A DNA stretch of 64,000 nucleotides from Siphonodentalium dalli. Lineage: Eukaryota > Mollusca > Scaphopoda > Gadilida > Siphonodentaliidae. The stretch lies in NCBI GenBank assembly GCA_032622095.1, contig CP136069.1:8634036-8698035 (forward strand). Direction: 5' to 3'. A program made the position numbers and the translations under genes. Below, piece after piece: positions 1-9,715 of this stretch. The notes beneath the pieces are model-generated. The model was not told the origin of the DNA, did no database searches, and saw nothing but the letters and a program-made list of their open reading frames with translations. The first letter of the stretch is position 1. Each line of letters starts with the position of its first letter.

Positions 1-469
1 ATATTGAAATATTGCATTACTCAAAACCAAATGCTATATAGTTGGATATTTGATTAGACAAAAATCCTATATATTTGGAAATGTTATTAGACCAAATTCT
101 GCGTAGTTGGAAATTGTATGGTCTCACCCACGGTTGGATCCCTTTGGAACGTCCCTATTTGGCGGGAATACCAGGTAATATATAAACCAATTTTGATTTA
201 AAAAACAAAATCCAGTTACCCCAATGTGAGTGGTTTAGCTTTGTTATTTAATTACGCTAACGTATGGTCAGATTACCATATTTATTCTTGTCGACCACGT
301 CCATCGATAACTTATATAGTGCGTAGAAATAACCACACGGAACATGGTGCTGTTATCCCTTACACGAACAAGTACCCTTATGATTTTTGCGATGCTTGAT
401 TAATCTGCAAGGCCAGTGTCTAGTTGAAACATTCAAAAACATATATTCTTGAACTTTATTAACGCATGC
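1..469. other. AT-rich sequence without a recognised gene
   Basis: No credible coding region is visible. The first 115 bases hold a loose repeat of a phrase like TATANTTGGAAAT...TTAGACCAAA (around 38-60, 68-98 and 104-117). It is probably the decayed edge of a repeat that starts outside the window. Short open frames here overlap each other on both strands and have no recognisable domain. Confidence 0.5.
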
Positions 470-477
470 CATACTAC

Positions 478-1345
478 TAGTGTTCGCGCTGCCACTTGCC
501 AAATTTGCTAATGGCAAAAATAATTCAAATTTGGAAAAAAATAATTTCATTTGGCAAATCACTTTTTAATTCCTCTAGAAAAATTGAAAACAATATTGGT
601 CAATCAACACCATTCATTTCAGGAAACGTACAATATAATTATATTAGTGGTGTTGTATATGGTTTACGAAAAGTGAACACCTCTATTAAGATGAAGTTAA
701 GCTGATAGCATTAATATCGATTGGTGGTGGGATTTAGTGTGGATGTGTTTACATAGCAAACCGGGGCCCCGGTGGTCCAGTCGGTAGAGTTCCAGCTGCA
801 TTACGCCGCCACAGACCGTCCAGCGCCGACGAAGCTGGTTCGAACCCCGTCATATAGAGGGTGGCCGGAATCGTGTACCTGGGCAAGGTTGTCAGTTGCT
901 TTCCGGTGTCTGTGGTTTCTACACGCAGTGGAACGATTTCCCGGTGAAATTAAGCCTCTGTGTGGTCTTTCCTCCACCCGTAAAATTGACAACGTCGTTT
1001 GTGGCCTAGCGCTAGAACGACTATAAACCCTAACAAACAAACAAACATAGCAAATCCTCTTGTGATGCGCCCTTCTGATAAGGCAACCCTTCTATCGTGT
1101 TATTGTTTGATTATTGGTGTATTATGTGGTGATAAACTAGAGATGCGAATATAATTATTAACTACTCGCTTTTCTATCGATATCAAACGTTGTTCAAACC
1201 GCGAGTGTCAGAACATAAGACTCAAAGTTGCAGAAAATGATACTTACAAGGATAGTATTTGGCAAATTTTGAAATAATTTGGCAAACAAAAATTTCTTTT
1301 GGCGAGTTATATGGCAAAGTAAATTTTGGTCCAGCGCGGACCCTG
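478..1345. mobile_element. hAT-like non-autonomous DNA transposon, older copy interrupted by a SINE
   Basis: This matches the element at 47353-47912 over almost its whole length: the same left end (TGTTCGCGCTGCCACTTGCC...), the same GGCAAA-rich termini and the same right end (GGTCCAGCGCGGACCCTG). The ends form a short imperfect inverted repeat of the CAGGG...CGCTG type. Flanking 8-bp sequences CATACTAC (470-477) and CAAACTAC (1346-1353) match at 7 of 8 positions, as expected for an old hAT target-site duplication. There is no transposase, so it is a MITE-type derivative. A SINE (about 762-1047) is inserted inside it and accounts for the extra length compared with the 560-bp copy. Confidence 0.75.
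762..1047 (+). repeat. tRNA-derived SINE
   Basis: The head is tRNA-related. An A-box-like TGGTCCAGTCGGTAGAG lies at about 773-789 and a B-box GGTTCGAACCCC at about 837-848, spaced as in a pol III internal promoter. A non-tRNA body of about 180 bp follows, then an (AAAC)n-type tail at about 1028-1047. The sequence ACATAGCAAA occurs on both sides (about 752-761 and 1046-1055) and looks like the target-site duplication. The paralogous element at 47353-47912 has the same surrounding sequence without this insert, which confirms insertion and sets its borders. The open frames here run through the SINE and are not genes. Confidence 0.8.
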
Positions 1346-1353
1346 CAAACTAC

Positions 1354-2846
1354 AAAACGTTAGAGCAGATTAGAAATTTACTCCTCATTAAAGTCAGATA
1401 AACGCGTGAAACCAGATCCAGACCAGCGACCATAAATCGACCAACTTAGATTCCAATAATGGGGACAAGTACCGATAGCAACCAATTAATAAGTTTACAT
1501 GTCCAATAAGTTTACCTTTCTTTGACTGAAAGCAGGCACAATGTACCAGGGACAAACAATATCCGCATAGCGTAAGTGCTGTCGACATCCAAATTGGTAT
1601 ATGTACTCGTGTGTATACAGCAATAAAATGTGTCTAAGATACTCCGTGTATCGGAGTTGAACATCAGCGTGAGTTTTCTAACAAACTTTAAAATGGACGT
1701 ATCCATAACCAACGAACGTCTCTTGGTTGTGTAACATCAAATCAATTACCCCAAATCAAATTATATATTCGGTGTGGGCGCGTGATATCATGGCATCAAA
1801 GCCACATGGCGGCCCCAATCGTAATTCAAAGTAATTTGTCAGCTCTGTTAGGTCAGCATATGACATTTTGGTACGTGCTTTGATTAGATAAGTGATGTTA
1901 CTTGGCACATGTCGGTTTGTGATTCAAAATACAGCTAATAATGTTCACTTTCGAAATTTTACCGGTACCGAAATAGGTCGATACATACATGTACACTCTG
2001 CCGTTAAATGAGCATGCCGAGTTCCCAAAAAAGACATATTGATGTAATGTAAAATACAACTTTAAACACGGTGTTTGGGTCCCAAACAAAAACAGAAAAT
2101 TCCACGAGGTGGTTTAGAAAAGAGCGTTCAGTATTAGTCTATTCTAGATATCGCAGACATGAAGAACGTTTTTTCTTCACTTTTATGTATGTGAAAAGTA
2201 GAAGATAGCTGTAAAACTGCTGTAGCCATGGCATGTATTGCCATAGATCACGAAGCTGGCATATCAACACACCATAAACACGATGGCCAGACTAAATACA
2301 TAATATACACATTGTAATGAATCTCTCTTGGTCTAGATATATATAAGAGTATAAATTCAGTGTGAAAGTTTGTCTATCTATCTGTCTATCTGCCCGGATT
2401 TTCTCCCTATACCGATTTCAATTACATTTGGTGTGGTGACTCGGGGTACCCTAGCGGATGTTATCACGGTGTTAGATTTAATTAACAAATTATAAAATAA
2501 ATAATAAGTGAATGGAGCAGAGCTCAATTTAAAAAAAACAAAAGTGTTTTAAATAAAATATTCATATTTTTTTTATCTCAAGACACATGGCGGTTTGCAC
2601 TCATAAATACATCTAATAAATAATCACTTTTTAATTGTTACCGATAACGAACTGGTTTGTACTTACAAGAACAACCTTTCTGCGGGCATTATATGTGTCG
2701 GGAAGAAGCATTTAATTCATACAAAATTTAACGTTTAACACGCGGTGTTTGTTCATAATAAAGAGCGTTTATTAAAATGAAAACGTTTATCAAATGGCTG
2801 TGACCATTGATATTATTTTTCAGAGCTAGCATATGAAGCCGGTATA
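1354..2846. other. non-coding flank with copies of a dispersed repeat family
   Basis: No gene is recognised. About 1880-2330 belongs to a dispersed family also seen at about 3660-3990, 26230-27260 and within the 1.46-kb tandem units. Shared landmarks are TTTGGGTCCCAAA next to a CACGGTGTT phrase, a TATTTCGGTACCGG phrase on one strand, AAAGAGCGTT, and GAAGC(T/C)GG(C/T)ATATCAA. The family carries no protein signature and is probably an old non-autonomous repeat. Confidence 0.5.
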
Positions 2847-2849
2847 TCA

Positions 2850-3060
2850 ATGGTTCGTTTTATTTGTCAATATATCGTATACCTCATTCCAAATTAGGCC
2901 GAGGCGTATAGTTTTTGAATCTGTCATGGTCATTATTTGTTTAAATAATCTCTCATTGGGGATGTTTAACATGATATGTTCTCGTAAAATAGGGCGCGCT
3001 CGTCTGACAGAGAAATACAGTGTATAAAAAATGTCGAGGTCAAAGTACCGCCCGCTTAGT
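2850..3060 (-). mobile_element. degenerate LINE 3' fragment, antisense
   Basis: Read on the minus strand, this matches the LINE fragment at 4040-4700 at both nucleotide and peptide level. Both share a CTGTC(A/C)GACGAGCGCGCC block, a GRYFD-x-D peptide, and the pattern PNE-x-LF-x2-I-(L/M)-T-x-TD. The matches lie in more than one reading frame, so the copy is frameshifted. The zinc-knuckle segment present in the other copy is missing here. It is a decayed relic, not a gene. Confidence 0.55.
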
Positions 3061-3203
3061 ATGTTGAAATATGCCAAATAGTAATTGCCGGAAAGAATCT
3101 GGAACCCATTCATTAATGGCAAGCACGTGTCCGTATGTTGTAGCGAAGTCTTTTTCCTGCGAACGATGGATAAACGGCATCCCCCACTGTGTGGTGTCAT
3201 CAT

Positions 3204-4039
3204 CCGAGTCTTTAATGATAATATGTCATTCGTGACACCACATTGTCACATAACACATGAGCGCATATATAGTACATTACATAAACACGATATGTGAATT
3301 AAACATATGAACATATAAACATATAAACAGGAAATACACATAGATAGATGTAGTTTGTATAACACATACAAAGCTAAACCTAGAAATCGGCAGAATATAG
3401 GACATAAATATTTGACCCCCGCTGCGCTCTGTGCCAAATCATCAGGTTGTTGCACCTGTGAATCGGCGCCGTTTTCATTAGTGAGATGGATATATCTAAT
3501 TACCCGCGGTGTGATGTCATTATCGAATATTCCGACTAGAGTGCTATATAATTGAGTGTCGGGTAAAAAGTTAATCGCAGTCGATACCCCCGTAGATTAT
3601 CAAAAGTTTCTATCTAGGGTATTATATAACATTAATTAAAGCCATATGGTATAGTTCGCGCTTTAAAATGCATGTAATAATATTCGCTTTTGAATGTTTT
3701 GCCGGTATCGATATAGGTTGATAAAAACTCGAAATACTGTTCTAACGGGCATTTTATGCAACAGAAAGGCGCACTGGAGTAACAAAAAAATCAACTTTGA
3801 ACACGGTGTTTGGGTCCCAATACAAACAACATACATATGCACGTTTATTTTACTCATATGCAAAACGTTGAAAACAGAGGTAAAACTGCTGTGACCATGC
3901 CAAGTATTTTTCAGAGAATATGAATCTGATATATAAACATTTCGTGTATTTGTCAACCTATTTTATACTCCTTCTTGTCAACAGTTAATCACATCTCTGT
4001 CACCACATCACAACATCAACGACTTCTTTGATAACTCAA
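3204..4039. other. non-coding flank with dispersed-repeat fragments
   Basis: No gene is recognised. The interval 3660-3990 is another copy of the dispersed family that contains GGTGTTTGGGTCCCAA, a pseudo-palindromic GTATCGATATAGG stretch and a GAATCTGATATATAAACATTTCGTG tail. The short open frames overlap on both strands. Confidence 0.45.
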
Positions 4040-4700
4040 TAAAGACATAACTATTTAACGATAATACTCGCAGCAAACTCCCCAGAAATAGCAACAGACG
4101 TGATCCCCCACGCAACAAGCTTAGAACATACAGAACGTTCAAAACAATCACTTCTTTGGATCTTGACATCATTTCCACCCCCAAACAACGAGAATCCCTC
4201 ACGAAATTCAGAATTAGTTGTCACACACTGGGCATTGAGCGCGGACGCTATTTCGATTTCGATGAAGCAGACCGCAAATGTGAAACCTGCAACCAAATTG
4301 ATAATGAGGAGCACTTTCTCCTCCATTGTACCTCACTGTCCGACGAGCGCGCCATATTTCACGAGAAACTAATACCTGATCTCCTAACCACCCCTAACGA
4401 GACGTTATTCAATAAAATATTAACAAGCACAGACCCAACAACTCTACAGGCACTGGCATATTTCGTCCACTGTGGACTGAAAAAGAAAGGTGTTTGGCGA
4501 TCAAGTGGCGAACTGGTTAATCGAGTACAACAAAAAAGGAACACTGCCCTATCAGTCAAATGTACATTAACATAGAATAACATTATTATGAATTTGTTGC
4601 TACTTGTTTTGTTCAATGCATATTCGATGTTCTTGTCCTGTTATTCTATGTTAATGTACATTTGACCATACATGGTGTAACGTACTAATAAACTTGATTG
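4040..4700 (+). pseudogene. 5'-truncated LINE (non-LTR retrotransposon), ORF2 C-terminal end
   Basis: The plus-strand frame up to the TAG at 4573-4575 encodes the typical far C terminus of an animal non-LTR retrotransposon ORF2. It has a KLRTYRTFK-like segment, then LTKFRISCHTLGIERGRY, then a C-x2-C...H...C zinc-binding motif (KCETCN...EEHFLLHC). The reverse transcriptase and endonuclease are absent, which is the usual 5' truncation. The 3' end carries AATAAA and a short TTGATTGAT tail near 4690-4705, as in CR1-like elements. A 28-bp inverted repeat straddles the stop codon region. The assignment to LINE is confident; the clade is a guess. Confidence 0.7.
4555..4666. repeat. perfect 28-bp inverted repeat (stem-loop)
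   Basis: GTCAAATGTACATTAACATA... at 4555-4582 recurs as its exact reverse complement at 4639-4666 with a 56-bp loop. It sits at the 3' end of the LINE fragment. It may be a 3'UTR structure of that element or a local foldback duplication. Confidence 0.85.
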
Positions 4701-4705
4701 ATAGA

Positions 4706-5970
4706 GTGATCTAAATTGCGTAAACAACACTTGGAAGCTCGGGCGATCCATGTCCGTTTATACATGTATATATATTCACCAGCGACTATGGAACAATTAA
4801 TATTGTATATCTTTGGAAGTGTTTTCGTCTCCCATTTGTATACATCGTCATATGGGCAAATCTTGTAATCTGATGGTATATCGGGTTTATAGCAGACAAT
4901 TTCAATTGAATTTTAATGGTCAATGACTGAGCACTGGCACTAACGTGGTAAACGAGGCTTTGGTGCGTTGATCTATTCAAAGGCTCAATTAAAGACATAT
5001 TATGTACTTGTTCGGGTGTGTTAAATTGATAAGTTAGTATGCAGGCGCTATGCCAACTAAAGGAATATTACATTCTACTAACATCGCTAAATATTTGAAC
5101 CAAATTGGCCGTAGCACTCCAAAGAAAACATCGTCATAACTACGCTCAATTGTAAATATTTACTACTCGATTCGGGACGAATCTATAGGCGATAAACTAA
5201 CGAAAACAATTTCGCCATCGAGAGTCACTGCATTTAATTAATATATAAGAATGACGGTGTGTGCTGTGACGTTTGCTACACTATTTGTAAAAAAAAAATA
5301 CTACATTGAACAGATTATTCTCCATTTCTATGTTAGCACCATACCGGAGTGTTTTACATCCCTTTAATACAAATAGTAAAATGTGTGCATATGACTTGCT
5401 TGAAACGATTAACATTTGGATGTTTTTTGTGTGTATTTCTTGACCACCATATGATGCATTCTTCCTAAATGTTATATGTACCAAAATGTTATATGTACCA
5501 AGCCTCTACCAATTACTGGTCAATTGTTTTGAACATTAGTACATATATTTACCACTATGGTAACTTATACACATGCAAATGCGAGCTTTGTTGGATTTTG
5601 TTCAGTAAAGCTATCCTCATTGTTCAACTTAGATATAATGATCGGCAACATGCATGTACTAAATTGTGTCTAAGTTTGGACTTCTTCGTTTCCAATTGAT
5701 CTTTAAAACTTGACACAATATGCTTGCTATATGCCATTGACGGGAGCCTGTCCGCATATGAATATGAACTCGGTCTGCATGGTGTAATTTGTTTTCGTAT
5801 AGTGTTATGGCTATCCTTAAATCCACATATCGATTTATATATATACGGTCCGCATTATGACACATGCGCTTGTACTCACGCTGGTATAGTGGTAAAGTTC
5901 TTGTTATTACATCAGACCAAATCCCCTAAATACAATTTTAATACATGTAGTCCACCTTTAAATTTGCATC
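4706..5970. other. non-coding left flank of the Polinton
   Basis: AT-rich sequence with no recognisable gene, domain or structured RNA. It contains short direct repeats (for example ATGTTATATGTACCAA twice at 5468-5500). The last six bases of this flank continue into the target site GATGCG. Confidence 0.45.
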
Positions 5971-5976
5971 GATGCG

Positions 5977-6363
5977 AGCAGCATACACACCGGTTTAGGG
6001 GCATAAATGGTAAATGCCATGTTGGCACCATATGGCACCGTCTATGGCACCATGCCAAAAATGGTAAAAGACTATATTTGGCATTGTATGACACCATCGA
6101 TGGTACCATATGGAACCGTTTATGGCACCATGCCAAAAATGGTAAATTCCTATTTTTTGGCATTTTATATCACACTTTATCTTTAGGGGCAAAAATGGTA
6201 AATTCCTATTTTTGGCATTGTATATCACACTTTATCTTTAGGGGCAAAAATGGTAAATTCCTATTTTTGGCACCGCTTGGCATCATCTCCGTTACAACTA
6301 TTTATATGGACTTAAGGTAGTTACATAACAGAAAAACATACGTGTGTGCACGCTAGTAAAGTA
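5977..6363 (+). repeat. left terminal inverted repeat of the Polinton
   Basis: It matches the reverse complement of 25668-26054 with about three differences in 387 bp. It is built from smaller repeats: GCACCATATGG/GGCACCATGCCAAAAATGGT phrases near the tip, then about 2.5 copies of a unit of roughly 55 bp containing GGGGCAAAAATGGTAAATTC and TATATCACACTTTATC. Open frames through it are by-products of these repeats. Confidence 0.96.
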
Positions 6364-7389
6364 TAATGGTTCCATTGAACTTAAACCGTTTTGCCCCCAG
6401 AGGTGCGCGTCCGTCTATTTGCTTTAATTAAGCTTGACAAACTTTCACTGGAAGCGGTACTTCTAAAATAGTTCTTCGATAGGTAATCAATTTTCAATAT
6501 TAATGAGGAGCTTTCAAGTTACTGACATTTAGACGTTACCGCGGACTATTGCGCCGAAGGACCTTTTTGTCAATATATACAGTCCTTCTATAGGTGATCA
6601 ATTTCAACCCTAATGAGGTGTTTTTCAATTTTTACCTACATTAGCCGTTACCACAGGCTATTGCGCCGAAGTCATCAGTCCCAATGACCGGAAATGTTAA
6701 TTTTAAGTGGCAATTATCGTGTCATACAAAGTTTCAAATGTGTCAGAATATACACGAAACTTTTAAATTTATTGCAGGTCCTGACCCTTTGTCAATATCT
6801 ACAATCAATTTTCAAATTTAATTAGGGGGGTGTTGTCAACAGTGTGTCTATATAAGGCCAAACGTAGAGTTGCTGCTTATATCACAGCTGGTAACGTCAT
6901 AGAATCCTGATCACCATAACGAATATGTAACATAGCGGAGGATATAAAGGAGGTAAGTGAAAACATCTTATAGGGACAAATATTATGAATGTATATGCAT
7001 ATAAGTCAACGTATTCTCGACAGATTTCTAGTACAACTCTAAAACATATGCTTTTAACGCGAAGCTAATATCAATGCCAAAGGTTCCACACAAAAAAACG
7101 TAGACAGTACAATTCTTACAAAAGCTACTAGGGGTAGTCTCCAAAAAACAAAGCGTGCCAAACAACAATTATCACGCCATACACACTCTCTAAAGGCGAG
7201 GTGAAAATTTTGCATGGAAAAGCTATTTCGGAAATTCACAAGCAATAACATTATGTTTTTAAAAAAACTGTAAACATTCACTATCTACAACCATGTCCGC
7301 GTATATGCATATAACACTACAAAAATATTTTACCCTACCTGTTTTCGAAAATAAATAATCCATAAACAAAATGTTTAGAAACAAAATTT
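6364..7389. repeat. left subterminal non-coding region with degenerate tandem repeats
   Basis: No gene is recognised. Between about 6465 and 6830 a phrase recurs two to three times: GATAGGT(A/G)ATCAATTT...TAATGAGG...GTTACC(G/A)C(G/A)G(A/G)CTATTGCGCCGAAG...TTTGTCAATAT. Such subterminal repeats could bind element-encoded proteins, but that is inference. A candidate promoter and splice donor follow at 6849-6952. Confidence 0.5.
6849..6952 (+). promoter_or_regulatory. candidate promoter and non-coding leader exon
   Basis: A TATATAAG box at 6849-6856 is followed about 100 bp later by a near-ideal 5' splice site (AG/GTAAGTG, exon end at 6952). There is no good coding frame between them. This is the layout of a TATA promoter with a short untranslated leader exon read rightwards. 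The nearest plus-strand acceptor that would make sense is CTCTTTTTAG at about 13584-13593, three bases before the polymerase ATG. The link to that acceptor is inference and would need a 6.6-kb intron. Confidence 0.35.
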
Positions 7390-7390
7390 T

Positions 7391-7651
7391 TTATTCGGTT
7401 TTAACTTTCTTGGGGTCGGGACCCCCGTCCGAATCTTGCGCGCCGTCTTCCGCCTCCGCCGCGACCGTCTCGTCGCTTGTCAGACGTGCTCTCTTGGGGG
7501 AGGGCCCCTCTCCGGGGTCGTACTCGGACCCTTCGGTGTCAGCCAACAAGGCATCTTCATCAATATCGGACTCATCGCTCACAGCTTGGCCGTCTTCGAT
7601 AGCGTCCCCCAATAGTACTTCGGCCTCTTGATATAATGTAGAATAGTTTTC
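7391..7651 (-). CDS. acidic, nuclear-type protein, 3'-terminal exon
   Basis: On the minus strand an 86-codon open frame runs from a good acceptor (TTTTTTATAACGTAG, exon starting at 7651) to a TAA. The peptide is rich in Asp/Glu (ESDIDEDALLADTEGSEYD) and contains two basic patches that look like nuclear localisation signals, PSPKRAR and DPKKVK near the C terminus. There is no ATG before the frame opens and the acceptor TAG itself closes the frame upstream, so this is most likely the last exon of a spliced gene whose earlier exons I could not identify. An AATAAA at 7390-7395 (minus strand) overlaps the stop codon. Composition is GC-richer than the surrounding spacer, which supports coding. Function is unknown; by analogy with small DNA viruses a DNA-binding or regulatory nuclear protein is possible. 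Confidence 0.5.
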   Translation of the reverse strand, partial: ENYSTLYQEAEVLLGDAIEDGQAVSDESDIDEDALLADTEGSEYDPGEGPSPKRARLTSDETVAAEAEDGAQDSDGGPDPKKVKTE

Positions 7652-9715
7652 CTACGTTATAAAAAAGTAACAAAACGCTGTTAGCAACAAATCGATATAT
7701 TTTACAATGATCAAAAGTTAATAAAACGTTATAAACATACATGCACATCATCTATACATAACAAAAAGTTTGGAGCAGTCATCACGAATCCTAACCAACT
7801 CGTACGCATGTTAAAAAAAAAATGTACGTCACTTAGTTAACTAAAGTTATTAAAAAATTAAAAGATGTCTTAGTTTGTGCCAGATCGTATTATGAATGTT
7901 ATTTTTTGTTGTTGAAAAACCTGTTATGGACCCCCTGAATTGCTGGGGGGAAAATAAACATGACTAGAGTCGGTCAGGATGTGAGTTTACTGACACCCTT
8001 TTGGTCGATATAAAACAAGACAAACCATTAAATACCCCGAGGTGTATTATAAAATTTAGTCAAAAAAGTTTGTTTTTTTTCAAAACCAACGCAGTACAGA
8101 AATGCCAAATATATCAGCGCCGAAATAGCATTCGTATTTTCATACATAATATAAACGAGAGCTGCGATGTGTAGAGGTAAAATAAGTCCTTTAGACATTT
8201 CGAATTGCACGGTCAAATGTTAAGTAGAAAAATGGTCGTAACTCGTTTTAAAATAAATTGGACGGAGCGTATCTTAGAACATGGCATACACCGCCAAAAA
8301 AAACAACAACAACGTTTGGCATGCATAATATGAAAAAAACAAAATATTAATGCCTGTATAAAGTGTATTATAAAAAATATAAAAAGTAGTCAAAAATATT
8401 TCTTTTTCCAAAAGAATCAACAAAACACCTAATGCTTGTCATATACATCACCGCCATAAAACATAACTTGTCATATATACTATAAAAATAGACCAACCAT
8501 TAAATACCTGCAGTTGTATTATAAAATTTAGTCAAAAAAGTTAGTTTTTTTATTCAAAACCAAAGCAGTACAGAAATGCCAAATATATCAGCGCCGAAAC
8601 AGCATTCGTATTTTCATACATAATATAAAGAGAGCATCGTGGGGGTAGCGATAAAATATGTCCTTTAGACATTTTCGAATTATATTATTTACAACATAAG
8701 AAAAAAAAATAGTAATTACATTAAATTTGAAGAAAAAACACATATACCCAATGCTTTCAATGTCAAAATACTGTCAAATTCTAAGACGAAAAAGGGGGGT
8801 CGTAACTCTCTAAATAACTGGACAGAACACTTCTTCAAACTTGACAGGTATCGTTAGCCACCCAGATACACATACCAACTTCGGCTAAAAACAAACGGAC
8901 GGATGTACAGAATGATAACCTAATACTTTAAAGATACTCAAGCCGTTAAAACGCCACTCAATTACTATTTCTGGGTCTTCGGGGTAAAAAATATTTGATA
9001 CGAGACGCGGAACCCATCAAACAAAGCTCAGAGACGTTAGATATTGATTTTTGAAATTTTGTTATTTACACGAGATGAGTACTAATAATTGCCTTCAAGC
9101 TGTCGTAAGCTGCTAGGGATGTGTACACCAAAATTTATTCAAACAGTTAAGGATGGCTAACTCTAAAAGCAAGTGGTAATAATAACACAATTTTGACTGA
9201 GTTCGGGGAACCGAAAGTATTCCCGATAATGAAAAATAACAGATTTCTAAAATATGTGTTTTGGTTGATGAGTTCCTCCACTCGTATCAAATATTTTTTA
9301 CCTCAGAAGCCACGGAAATAGTAATTGAAAGGAGTTTTATAGGATTGTTGTTGTGGGAATCTGTTGAGACGGGGGAACCCCCCTGTTCGGCTTGCGTACC
9401 TTTAAACAATAAGCAACACCCTGCTTGACACATTGGGTACTCACAGGAAATAATGTTATAGCTAATAAAAGTCAGTTTAACGCCAATTGCTAGTTGTGTG
9501 TGTGTGTGTATTGTTTTTATATTGACATATAAACATACATCGCAAAATAATATATTATCAGTATTAAGCTCAGTACTAATAGTGTTATTGTTTTTTGTTA
9601 TCACAGTGTATTACTTCTGAACCTCGCAAATGCCTTTAATAATAAGAATCGTATTCGCATGACTACTCGGGAAAATATCAATCGACGTTAAACTGACTTT
9701 TACTAACTAATGTTT
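7652..9715. other. AT-rich intergenic spacer inside the Polinton with diverged direct repeats
   Basis: I see no convincing gene. A block of about 190 bp at about 8015-8210 (CCATTAAATACC...CAGTACAGAAATGCCAAATATATCAGCGCCGAAA...TCCTTTAGACATTT) recurs at about 8490-8690 with substitutions and small indels, and a weaker trace lies at about 8345-8470. Upstream exons of the acidic protein may hide here but no start codon with coding character was found. A short TG microsatellite lies near 9495-9510. Confidence 0.5.

Noticed and set aside
772..860. Possible functional tRNA gene
   Set aside because: A and B boxes are present but the cloverleaf arms do not pair convincingly and a SINE body with an A-rich tail follows.
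772..1040. Overlapping frames of about 80 codons near 0.8-1.0 kb
   Set aside because: They lie inside a tRNA-derived SINE and are open on both strands.
5724..6320. 198-codon plus-strand frame across the left terminal repeat
   Set aside because: It spans flank, target site and the repetitive TIR; the same frame reappears in the right TIR, and the peptide is made of repeat translations.
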